DNA of 64,000 bases from Kosakonia radicincitans DSM 16656 (GCF_000280495.2 NZ_CP018016.1:4960001-5024000); one strand, 5' to 3'; numbered from the stretch's first letter, positions 35,887 to 44,963 are shown. The notes: generated from the sequence alone by a model not told the origin. Program-made: numbers and translations.

Positions 35887-37618
35887 AAACCCACTGCTGA
35901 CAGTAAAAGTCACCCCGGAAAGGGAGCAGGCGGAATTTGCCGGGCTGACAGCACTGCTGAACTGCTATATTCGCGAATTCGCCCGCCCGGCGGGACGCGT
36001 TAAACAGGTGCGCCAGGGCAATATTCCGTTGTCGTTAGCCAGCCGTATGGTTTCGGGCAAAGTGATTTTGCTGCAAATGGGAGAGGATGGCAGCACGTTA
36101 CTCGCCATCCGGGCTACCCGCTGGAGTTTATTGGATCGCGGCGACTTTATCGGTACTCCGTTTGTGAAAGAGTTTGGTCGCCCGTGGCGGGCCGTCCGTT
36201 GTAGTGAAGCAATGGCGCTGCTGGTCAATGATATGGTGCGGCAGACCGGACAATTACCCGATGTAGAACTGCTGGATCAGATTGAAAACAGCATCCAGGT
36301 GACTGCCTCTTTCCTGCAGCATCTGCCAAAGCAGGCCAGCGAGCATAGCTACATCCACAGCGAAGAGCGTCTGCTTTGGGGTCATCCGATGCATCCGAGC
36401 CCGAAAAGCCGTCAGGGTGTGACGCCAGAGGCGCTACTGGCTTGCTCGCCCGAAGTCGCAGCGCGCTTCCCGCTGTTCTGGTTCCGCATTCATCCCTCGC
36501 TGTTACAGGTTCGGGGCAGTGCGCCAGTTAAGGCAATGCTGGATAAGCTCCATGGCGAGCACTGCTATCCTTGCCATCCATGGGAGGTTCGCCACATCAT
36601 GCAGTCGCCGCTTTATGCGCGTGCCGTTAGCCGTGGGCTCATCACGCCGCTTGGGCTTACGGGTGCAGAATTCGCGGCGACATCATCGGTGCGTACGTTG
36701 TATCGCGCCGATCTGCCCTATTACCTTAAATGCTCCATTCATGTGCGGCTCACCAACTGTGTCCGCAAGAATGCCTGGTATGAACTGGAAAGCGCAGTTG
36801 CGCTGAATACGCTACTTGAGGAACGTTTTGCGCGCCTGGAAAGCACGGTGCCTGGCTTTCACATCATGCGCGAACCAGCCGCCAGCAGCCTTGATTTCTC
36901 CGCGCTGGCGCAAGCAGACGAAGCGGAAGAAGTGCGCCATTTACAAGAGTGTTTCGGCATTCTTTATCGTGAGAATCTCACCGATCAACAGCCCTGGCTG
37001 GCGGCATCGCTGTTTGCACTCGACCACCAGGGCCACAGCCCGCTTCACCTGCAAATTCAGCAGTTGAGCGCCGCGCAGGGGCTTTCTCTACAGCAGGCGA
37101 ATTTATTGTGGCTCGACAGGTATCTTTCGGTGCTACTCCCTGGTGTGCTGGAGGCGTTCTTCACGGAAGGAATGGTGTTTGAGCCACACCTGCAAAACGT
37201 TCTGGTTTCCATTGAAAATCATCTGCCGACGCAACTGTGGGTACGCGATCTGGAAGGCACAAAACTCACCACCGAGCGCTGGTCAGCCTCCGATTTGGCG
37301 ATGATGTCCGGACGTGCCAGAGAGTCCGTCTGGTACAGCCGTGAACAGGGCTGGCGTCGCGTCGCCTATTGCCTGCTGATCAATCACCTGTCGGAAGTGC
37401 TGTTCCGCCTCGCCGATGACGATCAGGTAATGGAACAGCAATTGTGGGATTTACTGGCGGCGCAACTTGGCCGTTGGCGGCATCAGCCGGAAATCGCTGC
37501 GATCCTCGAAGGCGGCGCTATCCCGTCAAAAAACAATCTGAAAACCCGCCTGCTGCGCAAAGCGGATAAACACGCGGATTACACCCTGCTGCAACACCCA
37601 ATGAGGAGCGCGCAATGA
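35861..37618 (+). CDS. NIS siderophore synthetase (PvsD-like)
   Basis: About 585 residues. The ATG at 35861 has a GAGGA site 7 bases before it; the longer upstream frame reads through the exporter gene and is not used. It carries the classic motifs LLWGHPMHPSPKSRQG (ATP-binding) and YYLKCSIHVRLTNCVRKN, plus a C-terminal palm (FEPHLQNVLVSIENHLP). It corresponds to PvsD, which attaches serine to citrate in the vibrioferrin pathway. It overlaps the decarboxylase gene by ATGA. Confidence 0.9.
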   Translation: MSVSLAVRENPLLTVKVTPEREQAEFAGLTALLNCYIREFARPAGRVKQVRQGNIPLSLASRMVSGKVILLQMGEDGSTLLAIRATRWSLLDRGDFIGTPFVKEFGRPWRAVRCSEAMALLVNDMVRQTGQLPDVELLDQIENSIQVTASFLQHLPKQASEHSYIHSEERLLWGHPMHPSPKSRQGVTPEALLACSPEVAARFPLFWFRIHPSLLQVRGSAPVKAMLDKLHGEHCYPCHPWEVRHIMQSPLYARAVSRGLITPLGLTGAEFAATSSVRTLYRADLPYYLKCSIHVRLTNCVRKNAWYELESAVALNTLLEERFARLESTVPGFHIMREPAASSLDFSALAQADEAEEVRHLQECFGILYRENLTDQQPWLAASLFALDHQGHSPLHLQIQQLSAAQGLSLQQANLLWLDRYLSVLLPGVLEAFFTEGMVFEPHLQNVLVSIENHLPTQLWVRDLEGTKLTTERWSASDLAMMSGRARESVWYSREQGWRRVAYCLLINHLSEVLFRLADDDQVMEQQLWDLLAAQLGRWRHQPEIAAILEGGAIPSKNNLKTRLLRKADKHADYTLLQHPMRSAQ

Positions 37619-38796
37619 CGCCGAAAGTCAGAGAGGCGCTGCAACAGTTGCAGCAACAGCGCTCAGAGCCGTTTTGCGCTTATGTGTATGATCTCGTTGC
37701 ACTACGCCAGCATATCCGCAGCATGTGTCATGCATTGCCAGCAGGTTGTGAACTGTTTTACGCCGCAAAGGCGAATCCTGAAGCCCCCATACTTCGTACA
37801 TTATGCGAATACGTTGATGGCTTTGAAGCGGCATCCGGTGGCGAACTCAACTGGTTACGTGAGCAGGTGGCTGGCAAGCCGCTGATTTTCGGCGGCCCCG
37901 GCAAGCTGCAGAGTGAACTGCGCCAGGCGGTGCAGCTCGGCGTGGACGTTTTACACGTGGAGAGTTTAACCGAGCTGCGTCGTTTACAGGCTATCGCGCT
38001 TGATGAGAATCGAACGGTCTCCGTACTGTTGCGGATGAACATTGCGCTGGAGGGGATCGGCGGTACGCGTCTGATGATGGGAGGCAAACCGACGCCTTTT
38101 GGTCTCGATGAGCATGATCTGCCCGCGGCATTACGCGAAATCGCCAGCTCTCCGCAAATCAATCTGCGCGGTTTTCACTTCCATCTGATGTCTCACCAAC
38201 TGGATGTGGATAACCATCTGGCGTTGATCCGTCTGTATCTGGACAAGGTTCGCAGCTGGTGCGATCGCTGGTCGCTGAACATTGACTTGATTAACGTCGG
38301 TGGTGGTATCGGTATTAACTACCTTGAACCGCAGCATCACTTTGACTGGACATCTTTTTGCCAGCGCCTGCCAGACGTGACGCAATTCAGCCAGGCGCAA
38401 GGCTGGACGCTGCGCTTTGAGTGTGGTCGTTTCATTGCCGCTGCCTGCGGTTATTACGTCATGGAAGTGCTGGACGTCAAAAAGAATCTCGGCGAATGGT
38501 TTGCGATTGGTCACGGGGGAACGCACCATTTTCGCACCCCGGCGGCGCAAAGCCATAACCACCCGTTCAGCATATTGCGACGCGAACAAAATGCTGAATG
38601 GATAAAAGATGAGCGTGTGACGCTGGTCGGGCAACTCTGTACGCCAAAAGATGTACTGGCGCGCCAGCAGCCCGTTGCCGCGCTGGCACCGGGTGACTGG
38701 CTGGTGTTCAGCCTGGCGGGCGCTTACGCCTGGAACATATCGCACCAGAACTTCCTGATGCATTCCCCACCTGAGTTTATTTGGCTCGAAAACTGA
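37615..38796 (+). CDS. PLP-dependent decarboxylase (PvsE-like)
   Basis: A 393-residue fold III (alanine racemase/diaminopimelate decarboxylase-type) enzyme. FYAAKANPE (Lys52) should bind PLP, HLMSH follows in the barrel, GGGIGINY binds the phosphate and a C-terminal LCTPKDVL Cys motif completes the site. In the vibrioferrin pathway PvsE decarboxylates the seryl-citrate intermediate to give the ethanolamine moiety. It is the last gene of the operon. Confidence 0.9.
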   Translation: MTPKVREALQQLQQQRSEPFCAYVYDLVALRQHIRSMCHALPAGCELFYAAKANPEAPILRTLCEYVDGFEAASGGELNWLREQVAGKPLIFGGPGKLQSELRQAVQLGVDVLHVESLTELRRLQAIALDENRTVSVLLRMNIALEGIGGTRLMMGGKPTPFGLDEHDLPAALREIASSPQINLRGFHFHLMSHQLDVDNHLALIRLYLDKVRSWCDRWSLNIDLINVGGGIGINYLEPQHHFDWTSFCQRLPDVTQFSQAQGWTLRFECGRFIAAACGYYVMEVLDVKKNLGEWFAIGHGGTHHFRTPAAQSHNHPFSILRREQNAEWIKDERVTLVGQLCTPKDVLARQQPVAALAPGDWLVFSLAGAYAWNISHQNFLMHSPPEFIWLEN

Positions 38797-38824
38797 AGAA
38801 AACGGTTTACCTTCTGACACGACA

Positions 38825-38862
38825 GGCGGCCCGCTGAAAAAGAGTCAGGCCGCCCTTATTTT
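38825..38862 (+). terminator. Terminator of the siderophore operon
   Basis: GGCGGCC (38825-38831) and GGCCGCC (38848-38854) arms followed by CTTATTTT, 28 bases after the last stop. Confidence 0.7.
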
Positions 38863-38896
38863 AGCGATGGCAGTGTTGAGAGGGCGATGATGAACG

Positions 38897-39808
38897 TTAA
38901 GCCTCTTGCTGCAATGCTCCTGCGACGGGAGTGATTTCAGCAAGCAGCCAGCGTTCAAAATCCGCTAATGCCGCTTCATTCATTCCGGTTTCCGTCGGCT
39001 TGATCAAACAGAATGTTTTGCTCAGGCTGGCGGATTCTGGCCAGGGTGAAACAAGCAGACCGCGCCTCAATTCATTTTCGATATACATACGCGGCACCAG
39101 TGCCACGCCTTGCCCCGCCATAACGGCAGCGATGGCCATTTCATGCAGGTCGTAGCGCACTCCCAGCCCTGGATTATCCAGGTTTATCTGACTTTCGCGG
39201 GCATAGAGATGCCACGCGTCCGGATTCTGCCGTCGGTGAATCCGTGGCAGAGCGTTTAACTGTTCCTCAACGTCACCTTGCACCAGCAGCGCGGGGTGGC
39301 ACACCGGAACCAGCTTTTCCTGAAACAGAAACTGCATGCGCATGCCGGTCCATGCGGGATGTTCAAAATGGATCACAGCGTCAAAGCCACTTCCGCTCAG
39401 AATAAAAGGGTCGGTACTGGCCGCAATATTTAACGTTATGTCCGGATGCAATGATCTGAAGCTGCCCAGGCGCGGGATCAGCCATCGGCTGGTAAAGGTC
39501 GGCAGGACGGCAATATCCAGACTCTTATTCCCCTCTGGCAAGCCCATGATGTATTGGGTATCCCTTTCGAGCCGCGCCAGCGTTTCGTGGACATGACGCG
39601 CATAGCGTGCGCCTGCGGGATTAAGCTTTACGCGGCTTCCCGTACGGTCGAACAGCCTGCAGTTCAGCAACGATTCAAGGCGTGCAATCTGACGGCTAAT
39701 AGCCCCTTCCGTCAGGGAGAGTTCTTCTGCGGCGCGGGCAAAACTGCCGTGCCTTGCGGCGGCATCAAAAGCCTGCAGAGAAGTGCTGCTGGGTATTTTT
39801 CTGCGCAT
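38897..39808 (-). CDS. LysR-family transcriptional regulator
   Basis: About 303 residues from the ATG at 39808 (AAAGG site 7-8 bases before). It has an N-terminal helix-turn-helix (LQAFDAAARHGSFARAAEELSLTEGAISRQIARLE) of the GcvA-like branch and a substrate domain with SRWLIPRLGSFR and VALVPRMYIENEL. It is divergent from the 39970-41695 operon, its likely target, with a small inverted repeat in the shared promoter. Confidence 0.92.
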   Translation of the reverse strand: MRRKIPSSTSLQAFDAAARHGSFARAAEELSLTEGAISRQIARLESLLNCRLFDRTGSRVKLNPAGARYARHVHETLARLERDTQYIMGLPEGNKSLDIAVLPTFTSRWLIPRLGSFRSLHPDITLNIAASTDPFILSGSGFDAVIHFEHPAWTGMRMQFLFQEKLVPVCHPALLVQGDVEEQLNALPRIHRRQNPDAWHLYARESQINLDNPGLGVRYDLHEMAIAAVMAGQGVALVPRMYIENELRRGLLVSPWPESASLSKTFCLIKPTETGMNEAALADFERWLLAEITPVAGALQQEA

Positions 39809-39862
39809 AAAAGAGCCTTTCCTCTGTGCTGATAACGCCATCCAGTGAGTTAATATCACTGA

Positions 39863-39877
39863 ACAATGAAATATTGT
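39863..39877. promoter_or_regulatory. LysR-type inverted repeat
   Basis: ACAAT and ATTGT arms separated by 5 bases between the divergent LysR gene and the operon starting at 39970. It fits the general dyad form of LysR sites; no experimental equivalent is known to me. Confidence 0.4.
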
Positions 39878-39969
39878 CGATTTTCAGGCCGGAATACACC
39901 TTATAGCATGATCAAAAGTCATTAAGCGGATTATTCGTTGTCCGCTGTTTATCATGCGGAGGCAGGACA

Positions 39970-40515
39970 ATGTTGTATATCGTGGAATGCTCATATACCG
40001 ATCCCCAAAGCGAGGGAGAATGGAATGCATTTTACAGCCTGGAAAAATTACCAGCGCTGGTCTCTGTGAATGGGTTCCGTACTTCTCAGCGCTTTCGCGC
40101 CGTAAACCCCGGCTGCCCGGCTTATCTCGCCCTTCACACCGTAAAAGATGCAGAGGTACTCAGCAGTGATGATTATCGGCGCAAAGGGGGCGGTAATTTC
40201 TCCCGTTGGCAGGCATATATCACTGACTGGCATCGTAATCTGTATGCATGCGCAGCACCGGCTACGGCCGTCTCGTCAGATGAAATTCTGCTTCTCAGCG
40301 CGCAGCCGATAAGCGCTTTAGCCACAGCGCTGGGGAACCCGGCGATGGAAATGCACGCGGCAGGGCTGGAACGATCCCCGGAACATCGCGTTGCCTGGGT
40401 TCTGCCACGTGAAAACGCCTTGCCGCTGGCGGAGGTGCCCGGCGTATATCTTTACGAACCGCTGACATCGCAGCTGCAATGTCCTGTTGAGCGCCACCAG
40501 CAGGGGAGCCATTAA
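39970..40515 (+). CDS. Conserved hypothetical protein, DUF4286-like
   Basis: A 181-residue protein with two stretches resembling ferredoxin-like (dimeric alpha/beta barrel) domains: MLYIVECSYTD...PGC-PAYLALHTV near the start, and a second, weaker half (YACAAPATAVSSDEILLLSAQ). The first half fits DUF4286. A GGAGG site precedes the ATG by 7 bases. It begins a three-gene operon with a tautomerase-like and an MBL-fold protein, so a role in small-molecule breakdown is plausible, but no function can be named. Confidence 0.7.
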   Translation: MLYIVECSYTDPQSEGEWNAFYSLEKLPALVSVNGFRTSQRFRAVNPGCPAYLALHTVKDAEVLSSDDYRRKGGGNFSRWQAYITDWHRNLYACAAPATAVSSDEILLLSAQPISALATALGNPAMEMHAAGLERSPEHRVAWVLPRENALPLAEVPGVYLYEPLTSQLQCPVERHQQGSH

Positions 40516-40518
40516 ATC

Positions 40519-40845
40519 ATGCCTAATCTGACGTTTTACCTTTCGGAAGAACACGCTGACAGGTATACCGATCTTCCCGATTTTACCCGCACCTGTAGCG
40601 CCCTCTGCACTGACATTCTCGCCGCAGAGCCGGACAACGTGCATATCATATTTGTCACGGTAAAGCCGGGATGCGGGCATCCGGTCTATGCCGAGCTCTT
40701 TTATCGGCTGACACCCAGGCGCACGCAGGAAGTGATGGAAAACTTTATGCGTGAACTGGATCTCGCCACGCAGCAGGCCTGGGGGCTAATGGCGCGTATT
40801 CGCTGCTTTGGCTCCCCTGCTCCGTACCCGTACGCCAAAAACTAA
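40519..40845 (+). CDS. Tautomerase-superfamily-like protein
   Basis: A 108-residue protein that starts Met-Pro, leaving Pro1 after Met removal, as tautomerases need for catalysis. The beta-alpha-beta pattern (LTFYLSEEHADRYTDLPDFTRTCSALCTDILAAEP, VHIIFVTV) and an IRCFG stretch fit the family, although similarity is modest. It starts 3 bases after the preceding stop. Substrate unknown. Confidence 0.6.
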   Translation: MPNLTFYLSEEHADRYTDLPDFTRTCSALCTDILAAEPDNVHIIFVTVKPGCGHPVYAELFYRLTPRRTQEVMENFMRELDLATQQAWGLMARIRCFGSPAPYPYAKN

Positions 40846-40858
40846 TCCTGAGGTATGT

Positions 40859-41695
40859 ATGAACCCACTTACCTTTCCATCACGCCAGATTGGCGATTTT
40901 CAGGTCACGGCGGTGAGTGATGGCAATATGTCCGCCAGCCTGGAGTTACTGTCAGGTATTGCCACAGAGGATGCCGCATTCATTCAGCATCGCGCCGGAA
41001 TTGCTGAACCCGGTAATATCCATATCAACGGCTATCTCATTCGCGGGCGGGGGCGAACCATCCTGGTTGATGCCGGTACCGGAGGGCTGAACAACGCGGG
41101 CGGGCAGCTTAAAGCCAACCTCGTAGCCATCGGAATCAGCCACAACGACGTGGACACCGTGTTATTAACGCACTGTCATCCTGACCATATTGGCGGCCTG
41201 CTTGATGCGGAAAAACAACCGGTCTTTCAACATGCGGAACTTCTGCTGCATCATCGCGAAGCGGACTACTGGCGGGATGATGAAAAACGAAAAATAGCCA
41301 GCGAACGCGGCCAACGTAATTTCATGCTGGCGCGCCAGACGTTAGAGGCTTATGCACGGAACGTCCGCTTTTTTAGCGAGGGCACCATAACAGAGGGCAT
41401 TTCTGCGGTATGGCTACCGGGCCACACGCCAGGGCATACCGGGTTTCGCATTGACTCGGAGGAAAAAAGCTTACTTATCTGGGGAGATATCGTCCATTAC
41501 CCGCATATTCAGACGGCACAACCGGCGGTGAGCATTCTGTTTGATGCCGATCCCGCGTTGGCCGAAGCAACCCGCAAAAAAGTTCTGGCGCAAGCCGTCC
41601 GGGAAAAACTGCTTATTGCGGGCATGCACCTGGGCCAGGCTGGGTTTGCGACCGTTTCCAGGGCCGATACGGGATACCGCCTTTCCTGCTCATGA
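40859..41695 (+). CDS. MBL-fold metallohydrolase
   Basis: About 278 residues. The metal-binding motif HCHPDH is at residues 105-110, followed by PGHTPGH (third His) and GDIVH (Asp and downstream). The DAGTG strand precedes. This is the layout of AHL-lactonase-like and related hydrolases; C replaces the X in HxHxDH, which is common. It overlaps no neighbour and uses the second of two nearby ATGs, with GAGG before it. Last gene of the LysR-linked operon. Confidence 0.9.
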   Translation: MNPLTFPSRQIGDFQVTAVSDGNMSASLELLSGIATEDAAFIQHRAGIAEPGNIHINGYLIRGRGRTILVDAGTGGLNNAGGQLKANLVAIGISHNDVDTVLLTHCHPDHIGGLLDAEKQPVFQHAELLLHHREADYWRDDEKRKIASERGQRNFMLARQTLEAYARNVRFFSEGTITEGISAVWLPGHTPGHTGFRIDSEEKSLLIWGDIVHYPHIQTAQPAVSILFDADPALAEATRKKVLAQAVREKLLIAGMHLGQAGFATVSRADTGYRLSCS

Positions 41696-41728
41696 GGATT
41701 CCGCTCCTCAGCGCCCAGCTCTTTAATC

Positions 41729-41760
41729 GCCTGGCGCAGGCGCAATGTCCTGCACCAGGC
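41729..41760. terminator. Hairpin between convergent MBL and SDR genes
   Basis: GCCTGG-C-GCAGG and CCTGC-A-CCAGGC arms with an 8-base loop, immediately before the SDR stop. No T-run follows on either side, so termination strength is uncertain. Confidence 0.45.
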
Positions 41761-41764
41761 GTCA

Positions 41765-42535
41765 TCAGTAAGAGAAGGGGGAATGCTGCTGTGCCTCTTT
41801 CAGCCAAAGCCCGGCATCTTCACCCGCTGCGGTGTATAGCGGCGCATTTGCATCGTGAGCAATGGCGAAAATGGCCTTCGCGACATCATCAGCATGCGTC
41901 ACGGGTGAGTTGCTCTCGCCCACCATCTGGATAAATTCCTTCACCATTTGTCCGTAGGCGGGATCGTCCATCCCGGCAAAATGCGCGCGCGCATTCTCGC
42001 CAAACTTCGTTTCCGGAGAGCGCCCCGGTAATACGACATGAACACGAATACCAAAAGGCCTGACCTCAATGGACAAAGACTCGCTCCATGCATTCAACGC
42101 CGCTTTACTGGCGCGATAAAGCCCAATCATCGGCATCGCTTTAGTCGTCACGGACGAAGAGACATTGATGATGACGCCTGATTTTGCCTCTCTCATCAGC
42201 GGCAGAAACGCCTGCGTTAATGACAATGTTCCCAGGACATTGGTGTTCATTAATTGCTGCGCGGTGGCAAAAGAGGTGAGTTCGACCGGTACAGGCGCGC
42301 CAAAACCTGCATTATTCACCAGTACATCAATCGCGCCCGCTTCTTTCACCACATGGCTAATGCTCTGCGCGGAAGTAATATCGAGCGGCAAAATCGTCAG
42401 TTTGTCGCTTTCCGGCAAACAGGTCGGGTCAGGCGTTCTCATCGTGGCAATCACTTCCCAGCCCTGGTGTAAAAAAAGTTTTGCGGCGGCAAGGCCAAAG
42501 CCTGAAGAACAACCGGTAATCAGTACAGTAGGCAT
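41765..42535 (-). CDS. SDR-family oxidoreductase
   Basis: About 256 residues from the ATG at 42535 (AGAGGA site), which starts directly at the cofactor fold (VLITGCSSGFG). NNAG, catalytic Ser (NVSSSVTTKAMP) and YRASK follow, then LPGRSPET. It belongs to the classical SDRs related to 17-beta-hydroxysteroid-type enzymes. It is divergent from an AraC regulator across a 94-base gap and is probably its target. Confidence 0.92.
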   Translation of the reverse strand: MPTVLITGCSSGFGLAAAKLFLHQGWEVIATMRTPDPTCLPESDKLTILPLDITSAQSISHVVKEAGAIDVLVNNAGFGAPVPVELTSFATAQQLMNTNVLGTLSLTQAFLPLMREAKSGVIINVSSSVTTKAMPMIGLYRASKAALNAWSESLSIEVRPFGIRVHVVLPGRSPETKFGENARAHFAGMDDPAYGQMVKEFIQMVGESNSPVTHADDVAKAIFAIAHDANAPLYTAAGEDAGLWLKEAQQHSPFSY

Positions 42536-42629
42536 ATTTGATCCTCTTTCATGGCAAGAACAGTGATCATAGCCGCCGCTATCCGGACAATATATAATCA
42601 AAAGTCCCGCAAACTTTAGAGATCGTCCA

Positions 42630-43574
42630 ATGTCAGATCCGTTGACCGATATCGTTGCCCTGCTCAATCCCAAACCTTCGCATTCAAAACTCGTTGAGGG
42701 GCGCGGAGAGTGGCGTATTGTTCGGGAGTCTGGCGGAGAGGCTTTTTACTGCGCCGTGCTGGAAGGCGAATGCCTGATTAATGTGAACGGGCAAGGACCA
42801 AAGTTACTTGTTGCCGGTGATTTTATTCTGATACCCGCCGCTTACTCTTTCGAGAACACCAATGCGGGCAGATGCAGCCCCACGGAAATCACGATGCCTA
42901 CAATAATCAGCGAAGGGCACGTGAGAATTGGCGCAGCAAGCGGGCCAGCCGATCTGGTCATGCATGTCGGCCATTGTGAATTCGATACCCCGGATAAACA
43001 ACTCATCGTCTCTTTACTGCCAAACGAGATCCTGATTAAAGGACAGCGACGTTTCGTCACCTTGCTTGAACTTCTCCGTGAGGAAAGCCGGGCCAGGCGA
43101 CCCGGCCGTGACGTGGTATTAATGCATCTTTTACAACTGCTGTTAGTGGAATCGTTACGCAGTAATCCTGAACTGCCGAAAGCGGCGGGCATTCTGAAGG
43201 GGCTGCAACATGAAAAGATCGCCGTCGCGCTGCATCTCATGCATGAAAAACCGGGGGATGAGTGGCAAATCGCGCAACTCGCCCGCCACGCCGCAATGTC
43301 CCGCTCCGCTTTTTTCGCCGCTTTCAATGAGACTGTCGGCATGCCGCCAGGGCAATATCTTCTCTTCTGGCGCATGTCGTTAGCGAAAAAAGCGCTGGTG
43401 AGCAGCAAAGAGAAAATCGAACAGATTGCCTTTCGCATCGGCTATCAGTCAGCGAGCGCCTTTAACGTGGCCTTCACGCAATATGTGGGCGTTCCGCCGG
43501 GCGTATTCAGGCGTCAGAATGGGGCCGCTCAAACGCATGAGCCTGCGTTGAATGAGGATCGGGCTTTTCCATAA
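42630..43574 (+). CDS. AraC-family regulator with cupin N-terminal domain
   Basis: A 314-residue regulator: a cupin_6-type sensor domain (about 1-170; EGECLINVNGQGPKLLVAGDFILIP) and a C-terminal pair of helix-turn-helices (WQIAQLARHAAMSRSAFFAAFNE, IEQIAFRIGYQSASAFNVAFTQYVG). AraC proteins of this sort often activate a divergent dehydrogenase gene, here the SDR at 41765-42535. Confidence 0.93.
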   Translation: MSDPLTDIVALLNPKPSHSKLVEGRGEWRIVRESGGEAFYCAVLEGECLINVNGQGPKLLVAGDFILIPAAYSFENTNAGRCSPTEITMPTIISEGHVRIGAASGPADLVMHVGHCEFDTPDKQLIVSLLPNEILIKGQRRFVTLLELLREESRARRPGRDVVLMHLLQLLLVESLRSNPELPKAAGILKGLQHEKIAVALHLMHEKPGDEWQIAQLARHAAMSRSAFFAAFNETVGMPPGQYLLFWRMSLAKKALVSSKEKIEQIAFRIGYQSASAFNVAFTQYVGVPPGVFRRQNGAAQTHEPALNEDRAFP

Positions 43575-43635
43575 GCCTGCGCCGCACGTAAGCCAGGACA
43601 GTAGTCGGGGGCTTCTCGCGAGATAACCGACAAAT

Positions 43636-44112
43636 TTACAGACCCAGCTCCGACAGACCCGGATGATCATCCGGACGACGCCCCAGCGGCCAGTGGAATT
43701 TGCGTTCACTTTCTTTAATCGGCATATCATTGACACACGCGTAGCGGTGATGCATCAGCCCATCTTCACCAAATTCCCAGTTTTCGTTGCCGTAAGAACG
43801 GAACCAGTTACCGGAGTCATCGCGCCACTCATAAGCGTACCGGACAGCGATACGGTCACCGTCAAACGCCCACAACTCCTTGATGAGACGGTACTCCAGC
43901 TCTTTTTTCCACTTACGCTCAAGGAATGCTTTAGCTTCTTCACGATTATTGGCGAACTCGGCGCGGTTACGCCATTTGGTATCCAGTGAGTACGCCAGGG
44001 ATACTTTTTCGGCATCGCGGCTGTTCCAGCCATCTTCGGCGAGCCGGACTTTCTCAATCGCCGACTCGCGAGTGAAAGGCGGAAGTGGTGGGCGAGTTTG
44101 TGTAGCGGGCAT
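43636..44112 (-). CDS. DUF1348 (NTF2-like) protein
   Basis: A 158-residue protein of the DUF1348 family: [56 protein letters not shown] and a C-terminal [17 protein letters not shown] are hallmarks. The fold is NTF2-like; function is not established. It lies downstream of the TetR regulator gene on the same strand with a 58-base gap, so both may share a transcript. Confidence 0.9.
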   Translation of the reverse strand: MPATQTRPPLPPFTRESAIEKVRLAEDGWNSRDAEKVSLAYSLDTKWRNRAEFANNREEAKAFLERKWKKELEYRLIKELWAFDGDRIAVRYAYEWRDDSGNWFRSYGNENWEFGEDGLMHHRYACVNDMPIKESERKFHWPLGRRPDDHPGLSELGL

Positions 44113-44170
44113 GGTGAAGCCTCCTGTAAAAATGGATATATCAGTAGAAACAGTTTTTGATACTCAGGCC

Positions 44171-44740
44171 TTAAGAAGAGGCCTGTTCCAGCAATAGTTT
44201 CGCAACGTCCCTTGCACTGTCGGCGGCGCTACAATCGCCCATCACATAGGACATGGTGATAGCGCCCTCGATCAGAATCAGCAGCTGTCTGGCCAGAACG
44301 GCCGGTTGCTCAATGTTTAATTGCTCAGTGAGTTCCAGCGTGTAATCGAGCAATTTTTGTTTATGCAGTTTTGCTATCTGGCGAACGGGGTCTGCCGGGT
44401 CCCCCACTTCTCCGGCGGTGTTGATAAATGCGCAGCCCCGAAAGCCTTCTGACTCAAACCAGCCCCTGAGCACCGTGAACATATTCAAAATGCGTTGCTG
44501 GGGAGTTGCGCCTTTATCAGATTCCGTTCTGAACCACTGCATCCAGCGTTCATCACGTTCATTCAACGCGGCGGCTGCCACGTCATCTTTGGTCGCGAAA
44601 TAGCGATAAATACTTTTCCTTGCCACGCCTGAGGTTTTGACCAGAAGGTCCATGCCGGTGGCATGAATTCCATTCCGATAGATCAATTGCTCAGCAGTGG
44701 TCAGGATTTTTTCTCGGGTTTCGGTCGTTTTCTTGTTCAT
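44171..44740 (-). CDS. TetR-family regulator
   Basis: About 189 residues from the ATG at 44740; the frame runs further upstream through the operator and is not used. The N-terminal helix-turn-helix is typical (ETREKILTTAEQLIYRNG, GVARKSIYRYFATKDDVAAAAL), with a C-terminal ligand domain including the RGCAFINTAGEV stretch seen in the TetR_C_16/AcrR-like branch. It probably represses itself and the DUF1348 gene through the palindrome just upstream. Confidence 0.92.
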   Translation of the reverse strand: MNKKTTETREKILTTAEQLIYRNGIHATGMDLLVKTSGVARKSIYRYFATKDDVAAAALNERDERWMQWFRTESDKGATPQQRILNMFTVLRGWFESEGFRGCAFINTAGEVGDPADPVRQIAKLHKQKLLDYTLELTEQLNIEQPAVLARQLLILIEGAITMSYVMGDCSAADSARDVAKLLLEQASS

Positions 44741-44751
44741 GCGATGATGGT

Positions 44752-44765
44752 AGAACGATCGTTCT
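44752..44765. promoter_or_regulatory. TetR operator palindrome
   Basis: AGAACGATCGTTCT, a perfect 14-base palindrome 11 bases before the TetR ATG; the size and place fit a dimeric TetR operator used for autorepression. The core ACGATCGT-type sequence is common among TetR/AcrR sites. Confidence 0.78.
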
Positions 44766-44804
44766 CCCTGGTCAACAATTATCTTAAAGAGAATGGTCAA
44801 AATG

Positions 44805-44842
44805 AAAAATGCAGTCCGTATGTATTAACGGACTGCATTTTT
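44805..44842. terminator. Strong bidirectional terminator
   Basis: A perfect 15-base-pair stem AAAAATGCAGTCCGT/ACGGACTGCATTTTT with an 8-base loop and A/T flanks on both sides. It insulates the TetR promoter from the mmuPM operon, whose transcript would run leftwards into it. Confidence 0.85.
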
Positions 44843-44920
44843 ATGAATGGAACGTATCGCGTTGCGATAAAACGCAGAAAACGGTTCATCATGTTATCGA
44901 TACCGCGCAGGATAAAAGGC

Positions 44921-44947
44921 GCAGGGGCTATAAGTTCCAGCCCCTGC
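44921..44947 (-). terminator. Terminator of the mmuPM operon
   Basis: GCAGGGGCT/AGCCCCTGC arms with a 9-base loop; in the minus direction GCCTTTTA follows. It starts 17 bases after the mmuM stop. Confidence 0.65.
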
Positions 44948-44963
44948 TTATTCCTCTTCGCCG

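Noticed and set aside
31050..38796. Achromobactin or aerobactin locus
   Set aside because: Achromobactin needs three NIS synthetases and an aminotransferase, aerobactin needs a lysine hydroxylase and acetylase; here there are two NIS synthetases, an ATP-grasp ligase and a decarboxylase, which is the vibrioferrin set.
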